From assembly GCA_902826935.1 (NCBI GenBank), contig CADEGR010000014.1, positions 6,163 to 57,637 of the forward strand: 51,475 nucleotides of DNA, written 5' to 3'. The number at the start of each line of letters is the position of its first letter. The stretch's first letter is position 1. A model generated the notes under the pieces. It was not told where the DNA came from and ran no database searches. It was given only the letters and a program-made list of their open reading frames with translations. The position numbers and the translations under genes were made by a program. Of this stretch, positions 17,612 through 26,185 are shown piece by piece. Origin of the DNA: an uncultured Alphaproteobacteria bacterium (lineage in GTDB: Bacteria > Pseudomonadota > Alphaproteobacteria > Geminicoccales > Geminicoccaceae).

Positions 17612-17643
17612 GCCGCCTAGCCCGGTGGCCTGTGCGAGGCGGC
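17612..17643. terminator. Candidate bidirectional terminator
   Basis: GCCGCCT and AGGCGGC form a perfect 7-base inverted repeat with an 18-base loop, exactly between the convergent SDR and GFA genes. No U tract is present, so termination is inference. Confidence 0.35.
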
Positions 17644-17647
17644 TGTC

Positions 17648-18109
17648 TCAGCGGTCCGGGTGCTGTCGGCTGTCGAGCCGGGCCAGCAGCTCGGCCGGCA
17701 TGTCGTCGGCCGTGCGCGAGCCGGGCAGTCCATGCAGGCGATCCAGCCAGGGCAGGCGGCTCTCGAGGCCGAACTGGCGCTCAGGCGCAACTTCTGCCGG
17801 CCGATCGAGGCTGGCGATCGCCAGGTCGACATAGTCGCGGCCGAGATATTGGAAGACCAGCGGCGTGCCGCAGTCGCGGCAGAAGCCGCGCTCGGCCAGG
17901 GCAGAGCTGCGGAAGGTGGCGGGCGCCCCTTGGGTCCAGGCGAACTCGCCGTGCTTGATCAGGAACAGGGCGGCAAACGGGCTGCCGCAGGCGTTCTGGA
18001 ACATCCGGCAATGGCAGACATGGGCGCCATAGGGCGTGCCATAGAGGGCGTAGCGGACCGCGCCGCATTGACAGCCGCCGGTATGGGTTGGAGCTAGGCT
18101 TGGGGTCAT
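17648..18109 (-). CDS. GFA/CENP-V family zinc protein
   Basis: This 153-residue protein carries the zinc sites of the glutathione-dependent formaldehyde-activating fold: CQCG near 13-16, CHCR near 32-35, a Cys in NACGSP, and FCRDCGTPL near 77-85. The family binds zinc through these Cys clusters. Some members act on S-hydroxymethyl-glutathione but most are uncharacterised, so no reaction is assigned. The size and Cys spacing are normal for the family. It is cytoplasmic. Confidence 0.85.
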   Translation of the reverse strand: MTPSLAPTHTGGCQCGAVRYALYGTPYGAHVCHCRMFQNACGSPFAALFLIKHGEFAWTQGAPATFRSSALAERGFCRDCGTPLVFQYLGRDYVDLAIASLDRPAEVAPERQFGLESRLPWLDRLHGLPGSRTADDMPAELLARLDSRQHPDR

Positions 18110-18295
18110 GGGCGTGCCTCCTGAAGCCGCCGCGGCGACCGTTCGTCGTCAGGGTCTTGCCGGCCTCGGCAGCCAGTGCCGCGCACGCGGACCCGGCGAT
18201 GCGACCGGCTGGCGGCGGCACTTGGCCATTGACCTCTTGCGTCGCGGCGTTATCAACCATGCTGACGGCTCCAGGCGCGGAAAGGAAGTGCTCGG

Positions 18296-18691
18296 GTGAA
18301 CGTGATTGGCTTTGTCCTGCGCTGGCTGGGCGCGCTCGTGCTGGTGCTCGGGACCTACAATCCGACGCCCTACAACTTCGCCCGCTGGGTGCTGGAGGCG
18401 CCGGAGGACAATCTGCCGATCAAGGTCGTGGTCGGCCTGCTGATCCTGATCGGCTTCGTGATCTATGTCCGCGCTGCGGTGGAATCGCTGGGCCGGATCG
18501 GCCTGCTCCTGGCCACGGCGCTGGTGGCGGCGCTGATCTGGTGGCTGAGCAGCGAAGGCCTGCTGAGCGCCGATCCGAGCCAGCCGATGCTGGCCTGGAT
18601 CGTGCTGGTGGCGATCGCGACCATCCTGGCGCTCGGCATGTCCTGGTCGTTCCTGCGCCAGCGGGTGACCGGCCAGATCGATACCGTGTAG
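18296..18691 (+). CDS. DUF6524 family membrane protein
   Basis: This 131-residue integral membrane protein has four hydrophobic helices, at about 3-21, 43-58, 66-84 and 97-116. The family phrase GTYNPTPYNFARW near 19-31 is characteristic of DUF6524. The start codon is GTG, with AAAGGAA upstream. The function is unknown in this family. It ends four bases before the stop of dadA on the other strand. Confidence 0.8.
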   Translation: MNVIGFVLRWLGALVLVLGTYNPTPYNFARWVLEAPEDNLPIKVVVGLLILIGFVIYVRAAVESLGRIGLLLATALVAALIWWLSSEGLLSADPSQPMLAWIVLVAIATILALGMSWSFLRQRVTGQIDTV

Positions 18692-18695
18692 GCGC

Positions 18696-19940
18696 TCAGC
18701 GGACCTGGGTGCCGTCCAACGGCAAATCCGGAGCGCGCCCGGCGATCAGGTCGGCGACCAGCCGCGCGGTGCCGCAGGCCATGGTCCAGCCCATCGAGCC
18801 GTGGCCGGTATGGTACCAGAGGTTCTGCAGCCTGCCGCGGCCTAGGATCGGCAGGCCATCGGGGGTCATCGGCCGCAGGCAGGCCCAGTAGCTCGGCCGG
18901 CTGAGGTCGCCGGCCTGCGGGAACAGCTCGCGCGCCGAGTTCAGCATCGTCGCGAAATCGGCCGGCTGGTGGCTGGTGTCGTAGCCGGCGAACTCGGCGA
19001 TCGCGGTCAGCCGCACCCGGTCGCCCAGCCGGGCATAGGCGACCAGATGATCGTCATCGACGCCGCCCAGGCAGGGCGGTTGATCGCCGTTCCGGATCGG
19101 GATGGTGAGCGAATAGCCCTTGATCGGGTAGACCCGGATCGGCTCGCCGAGCGGCCGGGTCAGACGCGGCGCCTCGACGCCCAGCGCCATGACATAGGCA
19201 TCGGCGGTCAGCTGGCCCTGATCAGTCGCCACGCCGGTCAAGCGATCGCCGTCGGCGATCAGGCCGGTGATCCGGGTGTCGAAGCGAAAGGCGACACCCC
19301 GCTCGGCGCACCAGGCGGCGAGGCCGCGGGTGAACTTGCAGGCATCGCCGCGCTCGTCGGTCGGACAGTAGATGGCGCCGGCGATCCGATCCTTGGTCGC
19401 GGCCAGCGCCGGCTCGAGCTTGGCCGCCTGCTCGCGATCGATCACCTGGATCTCCTGGCCGCCGTCCGCCAGGATCTGGCTGTGGTCGATCGCCCGGGCG
19501 AAGCTGGCCGGCGTCCGATACAAGTAGAGCAAGCCGCCTTGGCCGCCGTCATACGCGATGCCGGTCTCGGCGGCCACGGCTTGCAAGGCGCTCTGGCCAT
19601 AGCGGCACAAGCGATGCTTGTGCCAGGTATTGCGCAAGGCGCGACCGGCGGTGCATTGCGCCAGGAACTGTAGCGACCAGCGCCACATGGCCGGATCTGG
19701 CTGCAGCCGATAGCGCAAGGGCTGATCGTTGCGCACCAGCGACTTCAAGAGGATCAGCGGCGCCTGGGGCGACGCCCAGGCAAAAGCGTGGCCGGGGCAG
19801 ATCAGGCCGGCATTGGCGAAGCTGGTCTCGGCGGCCGCGCTCGACTGGCGATCGACCACCGTGACCTCATGGCCATCTTTCCAGAGCCGTTGGGCAAGCG
19901 TCACGCCGGCCAGGCCAGCGCCCAGGATCAAGATCCGCAT
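18696..19940 (-). CDS. dadA: D-amino acid dehydrogenase
   Basis: This 414-residue FAD flavoprotein of the DadA type has a GAGLAGVTLA nucleotide loop near 7-16, the DadA phrase ETSFANAGLICPGH, and GYSLTIPI and WYHTGHGSMGW near the end, which bind FAD and substrate. It oxidatively deaminates D-amino acids at the inner membrane and passes electrons to quinone. The length and motif order match the family. A racemase (dadX/alr), often adjacent, is not in the window. Other DAO-fold amine oxidases are possible but fit less well. Confidence 0.88.
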   Translation of the reverse strand: MRILILGAGLAGVTLAQRLWKDGHEVTVVDRQSSAAAETSFANAGLICPGHAFAWASPQAPLILLKSLVRNDQPLRYRLQPDPAMWRWSLQFLAQCTAGRALRNTWHKHRLCRYGQSALQAVAAETGIAYDGGQGGLLYLYRTPASFARAIDHSQILADGGQEIQVIDREQAAKLEPALAATKDRIAGAIYCPTDERGDACKFTRGLAAWCAERGVAFRFDTRITGLIADGDRLTGVATDQGQLTADAYVMALGVEAPRLTRPLGEPIRVYPIKGYSLTIPIRNGDQPPCLGGVDDDHLVAYARLGDRVRLTAIAEFAGYDTSHQPADFATMLNSARELFPQAGDLSRPSYWACLRPMTPDGLPILGRGRLQNLWYHTGHGSMGWTMACGTARLVADLIAGRAPDLPLDGTQVR

Positions 19941-20107
19941 GGCCGGTTCCGCTGCCGCAAATTGCTCCTCCCGCTTGGTTGCGGCGCACGGCAGGGTCCG
20001 CCCTACGCACGCCTAACCGAAGCGCCAGGCGCGCCTTGACTGGACACCAGATCACCCAGGCTTGTCCAGGTAGCAAGCCGGGAGCGGAGGCGCGGATGAG
20101 GCCGCCG

Positions 20108-21784
20108 TCACGGCGTATCGGTGGCCAAAGGGGGCTGGCTGCTCGGCAAGGTGGCCGGCGGGCGCACGGTCGCCGGCACGGCCGGCGGGGCGGCCAGGAT
20201 CAGGTCGGCCGCCTTCTCGCCGATCATGATGCAAGCGGCATTGGTATTGCCAGACACCACGCTCGGCATGATCGAGGCATCCGCGACCCGCAGGCCGGTC
20301 AGGCCGTGGACCCGCAACTCGGCATCGACCACCGCCAGCGGGTTGCTGTCGGGCCCCATCATGCAGCTGCTGGTCGGGTGGAAGATGGTGCCGCCGCGGG
20401 CGCGGGCATGGGCCAGCAGCTCCGCCTCGGTCGCCCGCTCCGGTCCTGGCTCCAGCTCGGCGGCGATGTATGGCGCCAAGGCCCGCGTCTGGCTGAGCCG
20501 GCGCGCCAGCTGCAGGCCTGCGACAATGCATTGGCGGTCGGTCTCGGTCGCCAGATAGTTCGCCCGGATCGCCGGATGCTCGAACGGATCGCGCGATCTG
20601 ATCATGACCGAGCCGCGGCTCTCCGGGCGCAGCTGGCAGATCGAGGCGGTGAAGCCGGAGAAGGGGTGCAGCGGCTGGCCAGGCTTGTCGGCGCTGAACA
20701 GGATGATGTGGAATTGGAGGTCCGGGGTCAGCAGCTCCGGCCGGGTCCGGGCGAAAATGCAGCCCTGGCCGGCGCCGATGGTCAAAGGGCCGGTGCGCCG
20801 CAGCAGCCACTCGATGCCCATGCCGAGCTTGCGCCAGGGGCTGGCGACCAGATCGTTGAGGGTGATCGGCTGGGTGCAGCGGTAGAGCGAGCGGACCTGG
20901 AAGTGATCCTGGAGATTGCCGCCGACGCCAGGCAGCTCATGCACCACCTTGATGCCGTGCTCGGCCAGATGCGCCGCCGGGCCGATCCCGGAAAGCTGCA
21001 GGATCTGCGGCGAGCCGATCGCACCGGCCGCCAGGACGATCTCGCGGCTGGCGCTGACCGACCGCAAGCGGCCGCGGCGCCGATACATCACAGCAGTGGC
21101 CCGCCGGCCCTCGACCACGATCCGGGTCGCATGGGCGTGGGTCACGATCTGGAGATTGGGCCGGCCGCGGATCGGATGCAGGTAGGCGACTGCCGCCGAG
21201 CAGCGTCGCCCACGCCGGGTGGTCAGCTGAAAGTAGCCCGCACCCTCCTGCTCGCCGGCATTGAAGTCGGTGCGCCTGGGAATGCCGAGCTCGCCGCAGG
21301 CATGGATGTAAGCCTCGCAGAGCGGATGTGGGGCGCCGGTATCGGAGACCGCGAGCGGGCCGCCGACCCCATGGGCTGGATCGGCGCCTCGGGCTTGATC
21401 CTCGGCACGCCGGAAATACGGCAGCACGTCCGCCCAGCCCCAGCCGCGATTGCCCTGCTGGCGCCAGAGATCGAAGTCCTGCGGCTGGCCGCGGATATAG
21501 ACCAAGCCGTTGATCGCGCTGGACCCGCCCAGCACCCGGCCGCGCGGCCAAGCGATCCGCCGGTCCTCCAGGGCTGGCTCAGGCTCGGTCTGGTAGCCCC
21601 AGTTCAAGCGCCGATTGAAGATCGTGCGGTAGTAGCCGACCGGAATGTGGATCCAAGGATTGCGATCGCGCCCGCCGGCTTCCAACAGCAAGACGCGATT
21701 GGCGGGATCGGCGCTCAGGCGGTTGGCCAGGACGCAGCCGGCCGAGCCGGCGCCAATCACCACATAGTCGTAAGCATCGGCCAT
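20108..21784 (-). CDS. GMC family oxidoreductase (choline dehydrogenase-like)
   Basis: This 558-residue GMC flavoprotein has VIGAGSAGC at 9-17, the FAD motif VLGGSSAINGLVYIRG near 88, AAGAIGSPQILQLSGIGP near 270, and active-site His in the HPTSSCMMG segment and Asn in SGNTNAACIMIGEK. The family oxidises alcohols. Choline, glucose-type and aliphatic alcohol dehydrogenases share this pattern, so the substrate is open. The last 25 residues are Pro/Ala-rich. It lies downstream of motB, after a long gap, and upstream of dadA on the same strand. It is cytoplasmic; no signal peptide is seen. Confidence 0.9.
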   Translation of the reverse strand: MADAYDYVVIGAGSAGCVLANRLSADPANRVLLLEAGGRDRNPWIHIPVGYYRTIFNRRLNWGYQTEPEPALEDRRIAWPRGRVLGGSSAINGLVYIRGQPQDFDLWRQQGNRGWGWADVLPYFRRAEDQARGADPAHGVGGPLAVSDTGAPHPLCEAYIHACGELGIPRRTDFNAGEQEGAGYFQLTTRRGRRCSAAVAYLHPIRGRPNLQIVTHAHATRIVVEGRRATAVMYRRRGRLRSVSASREIVLAAGAIGSPQILQLSGIGPAAHLAEHGIKVVHELPGVGGNLQDHFQVRSLYRCTQPITLNDLVASPWRKLGMGIEWLLRRTGPLTIGAGQGCIFARTRPELLTPDLQFHIILFSADKPGQPLHPFSGFTASICQLRPESRGSVMIRSRDPFEHPAIRANYLATETDRQCIVAGLQLARRLSQTRALAPYIAAELEPGPERATEAELLAHARARGGTIFHPTSSCMMGPDSNPLAVVDAELRVHGLTGLRVADASIMPSVVSGNTNAACIMIGEKAADLILAAPPAVPATVRPPATLPSSQPPLATDTP

Positions 21785-22147
21785 GGCTGGAGGCAGCTCC
21801 GCAGGCTTGCTGACGCCGCCATGAGCATGCCGGGCGCTGGCCCGCTCGCCAAGCCCCGGCGGCTGGCCACGCGGCCAGTCGACCAGACTTGGCCTGCGAC
21901 ACGGCCGGAGCGCGGCGGCGCCGGCCGACGCCGATGATCATGCCCGGATCACCATGGGCGGGACTGCCGGCATGCCGAACCACCTGCTCCCAAGGTCAAG
22001 CTGGGGGCTCCCGCCCAGCATCGGCCGCGCGGACCGACCTCGTTGTGGCGTGGCGGCCCGGCGGATGCTGGTGCTCGATCTGCCGGGGCCAGCGCTGTCA
22101 GCAGCAGCGGGCCATCACGTCGGGCGGCGGCTTGCCTTGGCGACAGC
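21785..22147. other. 363-base non-coding region after motB
   Basis: This gap lies between the motB stop and the GMC oxidoreductase start, both on the minus strand. Short frames on either strand lack ribosome sites and show no protein-like pattern. I see no strong hairpin or RNA feature. Confidence 0.5.
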
Positions 22148-23113
22148 CTACGGCCCGGGCTTGGCTGCCGGGTCGGCTGGCAGCGCGTCATTGCGCAGCA
22201 AAAGCATGGTGATCCGGCGGTTGCGCGGAGCGGCGGGATCGTCCGGTGCCAGCAGCTCGGTATCGGCTTTGCCGATCACGCTTTCGATCCGCCTTGGATC
22301 AAGGCCGCCTGCCAGCAGGACTCGGCGGGTGGCGTCGGCCCGATCGAGCGACAGCGACCAGTTGTCGTAGCCGCCGAAGCGGCGCAGCGCCAGGCCGTCG
22401 GTATGGCCGGTGATCCGGATCCGGTGGGGCAGCGGCTGGATCGCGCTGACCACCTGCTGGAGCAGGTCGCGGGCCGGCTGCAGCATGGCAGCGCCGCCGA
22501 GCGGGAACATCGACAGCTGCGCCTGATCGAGCATCTGAATCCGCAAGCCTTCGGCCACGCGCTCGATCTCGAGATGTTCGGCCAGCTTCGCCAGGGCAGG
22601 CGTGCTCTTGAGCTGGCCGTGGAGGCGCTCCTCGAGCCGCGCGAACTGCTGCTCGTCGCTCAGCGGCTGGCTGCTCGAGGTGGCAAGATCGCCCTCGATG
22701 CGGTTCAGGCTGCGCCGGTTCAGCCGCTGCCAAAGCGGCTGCCGGCCAAAGGCGCCGCCGACCTCCTCGCCGGCGCTGCCAGGTGCTGCGGCACTAGCCG
22801 GTGATGCTGGGGCCGGTGGTGCCGGGGCCGGCTCGCCGATCACGATCTGCTGGGCCAGGCCGAAGGCATGCTGCAGCGAGTCGGCAGCGCTACCCAGCTT
22901 TCGTTGATCGGGCGACGAGACCGAGATGATCAGCACGAAGAAGCACATCAAAAGGGTGACCAGATCGGCGAAGGTCACCATCCAGGCTGGGGCCGAGGCG
23001 CGCACCACCTCCTTGGCGGAGCCATGCATGCGCCTGGCACGGCTGCGCCCGACCGAGCCCGCGCCGGCCGCCCGCCCGGCCACGCCCGCCGGCTTCAGCG
23101 GCGCCGCCGACAC
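22148..23113 (-). CDS. motB: MotB/PomB-type flagellar stator protein
   Basis: This 321-residue protein has one membrane helix at about 43-66 (WMVTFADLVTLLMCFFVLI) containing the ion-binding Asp of the stator, and a C-terminal OmpA domain with the peptidoglycan motif ITGHTDG and RADATRRVL. An Ala/Pro linker joins them. The helix wording is closest to sodium-type PomB. It pairs with MotA 37 bases upstream and anchors the stator to the cell wall. The start is the GTG at 23113; no good ATG fits, and the ribosome site is weak. No flagellin, hook or chemotaxis gene is in the window, so the rest of the motor must lie elsewhere. Confidence 0.87.
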   Translation of the reverse strand: MSAAPLKPAGVAGRAAGAGSVGRSRARRMHGSAKEVVRASAPAWMVTFADLVTLLMCFFVLIISVSSPDQRKLGSAADSLQHAFGLAQQIVIGEPAPAPPAPASPASAAAPGSAGEEVGGAFGRQPLWQRLNRRSLNRIEGDLATSSSQPLSDEQQFARLEERLHGQLKSTPALAKLAEHLEIERVAEGLRIQMLDQAQLSMFPLGGAAMLQPARDLLQQVVSAIQPLPHRIRITGHTDGLALRRFGGYDNWSLSLDRADATRRVLLAGGLDPRRIESVIGKADTELLAPDDPAAPRNRRITMLLLRNDALPADPAAKPGP

Positions 23114-23150
23114 GGCCCGTGGACCCGCGCCAGGCGCCCATGCCCAGCCA

Positions 23151-23912
23151 TCAGGCCGCCCGGCCCAGACGCTGATGCTCCGGCAGATAGGCGTTCAGGA
23201 ACTCGACCAGGATGTCCGGATTGGTCTTGGCCTGAATATGCAAGGTGCCTTCGATCACCAAGCTGCGGTTGAGCTGCTCGACCGCCAGCTTGGCAGCCAG
23301 CTTGTCCGCCATCGGCAGCGCGATCAGGTTCGAGATCAACGCGCCATAGAGCGTCGTCAGAAGGGCCAGCGCCATGCCGGGACCGATCGCCTGCGGATCC
23401 TGCATCTTGCCGAACATCTGGATCAGGCCGACCAGCGTGCCGATCATGCCAAAGGCAGGCGCCACCTCGCCCAGCACCCGGAACAGGCGCACGCCCTCCT
23501 CGAGCCGCTCGATATACAGGTCGCGTTCCCGGGTCAGGGCGCTCTCGATCACCTCCACGCTCATGCCGTCGGCGCATAGCTGCACGCCCTTGCGCAGGAA
23601 CGCGTCCTTGACCTTAAGCCCCTCCAGGCCGACCGGCCCGAGCTTGCGGGCGATCTTCGCGACCTCGGTGATCTGCTGGATCAGCTCCCGGGAGTTGATC
23701 CGATTGCCGGTGAAGGCGATCGAGACGCCCATTCGCAGCGCCACGAAAGCATCGCTCAGGGTGAAGCGCAGGAGCGTCACCATCAAGCTGCCACCGGCCA
23801 CGATCAGCAGGCTGGGCAGGTCGACGAACGCCATCACGTCGCCACCGATCAGGATGGCGAACAGGACGATGGCGATCCCGCCGCCCGTGCCGATCAGGGT
23901 CGCAAGATCCAT
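23151..23912 (-). CDS. motA: MotA/PomA-type flagellar stator protein
   Basis: This 253-residue protein has the four-helix MotA/PomA layout. MDLATLIGTGGGIAIVLFAI starts it, a second helix (DLPSLLIVAGGSLM) follows, and the pair GMIGTLVGLIQMF and LALLTTLYGAL forms the ion channel. The start and the phrase DPQAIGPGMALALLTTLYGA resemble Vibrio PomA, so sodium coupling is likely but inferred. ATG 23912 has GGAG ten bases upstream; the frame is open further upstream into an Arg-rich stretch with no homology. It is followed by motB, forming a stator operon. Confidence 0.9.
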   Translation of the reverse strand: MDLATLIGTGGGIAIVLFAILIGGDVMAFVDLPSLLIVAGGSLMVTLLRFTLSDAFVALRMGVSIAFTGNRINSRELIQQITEVAKIARKLGPVGLEGLKVKDAFLRKGVQLCADGMSVEVIESALTRERDLYIERLEEGVRLFRVLGEVAPAFGMIGTLVGLIQMFGKMQDPQAIGPGMALALLTTLYGALISNLIALPMADKLAAKLAVEQLNRSLVIEGTLHIQAKTNPDILVEFLNAYLPEHQRLGRAA

Positions 23913-24001
23913 CAGCTCGACGCTCCGACGTCGCCGCCGGCCTCGCCTTCGACCAGCCAGCGCACGCGACGCCCGAGCAGTAGCACAGCCAATCATAGCA
24001 A

Positions 24002-24009
24002 ATGGTTAA
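24002..24009 (-). promoter_or_regulatory. CtrA half-site TTAACCAT upstream of motA
   Basis: On the minus strand this reads TTAACCAT, the known CtrA half-site, about 90 bases upstream of the motA start. CtrA commonly controls motility genes in alphaproteobacteria, so the placement makes sense. One 8-base match is limited evidence. Confidence 0.35.
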
Positions 24010-24010
24010 A

Positions 24011-24058
24011 GCGCCTCGGTGCAACCGAAGATCGATTGAGCGTTGGCGCGGTTTTTTT
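24011..24058 (+). terminator. Terminator-like hairpin with seven U, no upstream gene on this strand
   Basis: GCGCC (24011-24015) pairs with GGCGC (24045-24049) and encloses a perfect TCGGT-GCA-ACCGA hairpin (24016-24028). A run of seven T follows at 24052-24058. It reads on the plus strand, where the upstream DNA is the antisense of motA, so there is no gene to terminate. It may end a small RNA or act as an attenuator for the 89-residue membrane protein downstream. Confidence 0.4.
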
Positions 24059-24145
24059 CTCGAGCGCAGCGTCGTTCGGGGCCGTGGGCTATCCCGAAGG
24101 AGACAAAGTGGATGCGCCCGTGTCGGCTGGAGAAGGGGAACGCCA

Positions 24146-24415
24146 ATGCCAACGCTCGCCGCTGCCTTGGCCGCCAGCCTGGTCTTCGCGCTGGCCGCAC
24201 TCTTGGCGTCGCTGACCCGGCGGCCGCAGGCCGCCTCGCCGGTTGCGACCGGCCTGCAGCTGACGGCGATCGCCGGCGGCCTGGCGCTGCTCGGGCTCAG
24301 CCTGGGCGATGGCAGCAGCCTGCGCGGCTGGCTGCCGCTCTTGCCCGCGGTGATCGGCATTGCCGCGATCGCCTTGACGCGGGCGCGGGCCCGGCGGCCA
24401 AGCCTGTATCAGTAG
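24146..24415 (+). CDS. Small three-helix membrane protein
   Basis: This 89-residue protein is almost entirely hydrophobic. Three helices can be drawn at about 3-23, 35-54 and 63-79, and it ends in a basic tail (RARARRPSLYQ). AAGGGGA lies six bases before the ATG. No family is recognised. It starts about 90 bases after the U-run hairpin, which could therefore attenuate it. It converges with denD. Confidence 0.6.
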   Translation: MPTLAAALAASLVFALAALLASLTRRPQAASPVATGLQLTAIAGGLALLGLSLGDGSSLRGWLPLLPAVIGIAAIALTRARARRPSLYQ

Positions 24416-24428
24416 CCTTCCTGGTGGC

Positions 24429-25415
24429 TCAGCTGATCCTGCCGCCCAGCTCGTCCTCGACATGGGCCCGGATCACCTCGGCCATGTCGCGGTCCGCCTG
24501 AAAGCCCAGCTCGTGCGCTCGCCTGGCATCGAATGCCGGCAGCCAGCCCGAGACAATCTTCTGGATGGTCGGATCCGGCTGCCAGGTGATCCGGGCGGCG
24601 CAGTCTGGACCGGCGACCTCGGCCAAAGCGTCCACCATCTCCCGGATCGTGACCGTGATGCCGGGCAGGGTCAGCATGCGGACCGGTCCGAAGGCGTCAC
24701 CCGGCAGCTCCATGGCGTGGATCAGGGCCTCGACCACCCGGCGCGGCGAGAGGATGTACATCGCCGCCTGCGGCTCGACCGGGCAGATCGCGTTCTGGCC
24801 GGCGAGCGGCTCGCGGATGATCGAGCTGGCGAAGGTCGAGGCAGCTTTGTTGGGCCGGCCGGGCCGGACCACGATGGTTGGCAGCCGGAGCGCTCGGCCG
24901 TCGAGGAAGCCCTTGCGGCTGTAGTCGCTGACCAACAGCTCGCCGATCGCCTTCTGGGCGCCGTAGGAGGTCTGTGGCGTCAGCGCCATCTGGTCGTAGC
25001 CGACCGCGGGCAGCTCGCCGCCGTAGACCGCGACCGAGCTGGCGAAGACCAGCCGCGGCTGGCTGCCGAGCGCCCGGCAAGCCTCGAGGACATGCCGGGT
25101 GCCCTCCAAATTGACCGCCATGCCGAGGTCGAAATCGGCCTCAGCATTGCCGCTCACGATCGCCGCCAGATGGTAGACCGCGGCCACGTCCGGGCCGATC
25201 AGGCGACGCACCTGGCCGGAATCGGTGATGTCACCGGCGACCGTCCGGAGCCTCGGATCGTCGGGCAAGCCCTCGGCCTCGGCGACGTCGAACAGGGTCA
25301 GCCGCTCGATTGGCCCGCGGCCTTGTCCGGCCAGCTCCAGCGCGCCACGCCGCAGCAGCGCCACAGCGAGCTTCTTGCCGATGAAGCCGGCGCCACCGGT
25401 GATCGCGATATGCAT
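24429..25415 (-). CDS. denD: D-erythronate dehydrogenase (DenD-like)
   Basis: This 328-residue extended SDR (NAD-dependent epimerase fold) has TGGAGFIG at 6-13, an AVYHLAAIVSG block, and a catalytic Ser/Tyr/Lys set in FASSVAVYGG and TSYGAQKAIGE. The phrase RLPTIVVRPGRPNKAAS is typical of DenD. DenD oxidises D-erythronate to 2-oxo-tetronate in the four-carbon acid pathway described with OtnK, OtnC and OtnI. The divergent neighbour 116 bases away is OtnC-like, which strongly supports the call. A general NAD-dependent epimerase is the less likely alternative. Confidence 0.85.
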   Translation of the reverse strand: MHIAITGGAGFIGKKLAVALLRRGALELAGQGRGPIERLTLFDVAEAEGLPDDPRLRTVAGDITDSGQVRRLIGPDVAAVYHLAAIVSGNAEADFDLGMAVNLEGTRHVLEACRALGSQPRLVFASSVAVYGGELPAVGYDQMALTPQTSYGAQKAIGELLVSDYSRKGFLDGRALRLPTIVVRPGRPNKAASTFASSIIREPLAGQNAICPVEPQAAMYILSPRRVVEALIHAMELPGDAFGPVRMLTLPGITVTIREMVDALAEVAGPDCAARITWQPDPTIQKIVSGWLPAFDARRAHELGFQADRDMAEVIRAHVEDELGGRIS

Positions 25416-25531
25416 GGTCCTCCTCCCGCCTTGCCGAGCTGCCGGGCCGCCGTGCTACGCTTGCCCAAGGTGGCTGAGCGTAGCCGATCCAGGGCGCTGC
25501 CGCGATAGCGCCGGGCCGAGGGAGGCAGGGG

Positions 25532-26170
25532 ATGGACCAGGAGAGCCGCCTGCGCGAGGAATTGGTCGGGCTGGGGGTGCTGATGGCGCGCCTGGGCCAT
25601 GCCCATGGCAGCACCGGCAATCTGAGCGTGCGCCTGGCCGATGGTTGGCTGATGACGCCGACCGGCAGCCGGCTGGGCCAGCTGGACCCGGCGCGGCTGA
25701 CCCGGCTGGACGCCGCGGGCCGCCATGTCGCCGGCGATCCGCCGACCAAGGAAGCCTTCCTGCATCGCTGCGTCTATGAGCGCCGCCCGAGCGCTGGCGC
25801 GATCGTGCATCTGCATGCGACCCATTCGGTCGCCGTGTCCTGCCTAGCCACGGTCGATCCCGAGGACGTCCTGCCGCCGCTCACCGCCTATTACGTCATG
25901 CGGGTCGGGCAGCTGCCGCTGGTGCCGTATTTTCCGCCGGGCGACGAGCGGCTGGCGCTAGCGGTCAGTGTCCTGGCGGACCGTCATGCCGCGCTCCTTT
26001 TGGCCAATCATGGCCCGGTCGTGGCCGGCAAGTCGCTGGATGCGGCGGCGGCGGCGATCGAGGAGCTGGAAGCGACCGCCAAGCTGCATCTGCTGCTGCA
26101 GGGCCAGAGCACCCGGCCGCTCAGCGCCGAGGCAGTCGCGGAGCTGCGCGCCCGCTTCCCCATCGATTGA
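25532..26170 (+). CDS. otnC: 3-oxo-tetronate 4-phosphate decarboxylase (OtnC-like class II aldolase)
   Basis: This 212-residue class II aldolase-fold protein has GHAHGSTGNLSVR near 24-36, a metal-binding His pair in HLHATHS near 91-97, and a third His in LLANHGPVVAG. This set binds zinc as in L-fuculose-phosphate aldolase. The adjacent divergent DenD makes OtnC, which decarboxylates 3-oxo-tetronate 4-phosphate to dihydroxyacetone phosphate, the best fit. The kinase (OtnK) and isomerase (OtnI) that complete the route are not in the window. A 18-base palindrome overlaps its stop codon. Confidence 0.83.
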   Translation: MDQESRLREELVGLGVLMARLGHAHGSTGNLSVRLADGWLMTPTGSRLGQLDPARLTRLDAAGRHVAGDPPTKEAFLHRCVYERRPSAGAIVHLHATHSVAVSCLATVDPEDVLPPLTAYYVMRVGQLPLVPYFPPGDERLALAVSVLADRHAALLLANHGPVVAGKSLDAAAAAIEELEATAKLHLLLQGQSTRPLSAEAVAELRARFPID

Positions 26171-26185
26171 CCGCCCGGGCGGTCA
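26168..26185. terminator. Perfect 18-base palindrome at the otnC stop
   Basis: TGACCGCCCGGGCGGTCA is a perfect palindrome beginning with the TGA stop codon of otnC. It can fold as a 7-base stem with a CCGG tetraloop. No U tract follows, so it may be a terminator of the type without U residues, or mark the transcript end for stability. Confidence 0.4.

Noticed and set aside
19979-21937. 652-codon frame opposite the GMC oxidoreductase
   Set aside because: It is antisense to a gene with complete GMC motifs; composition is that of a shadow frame.
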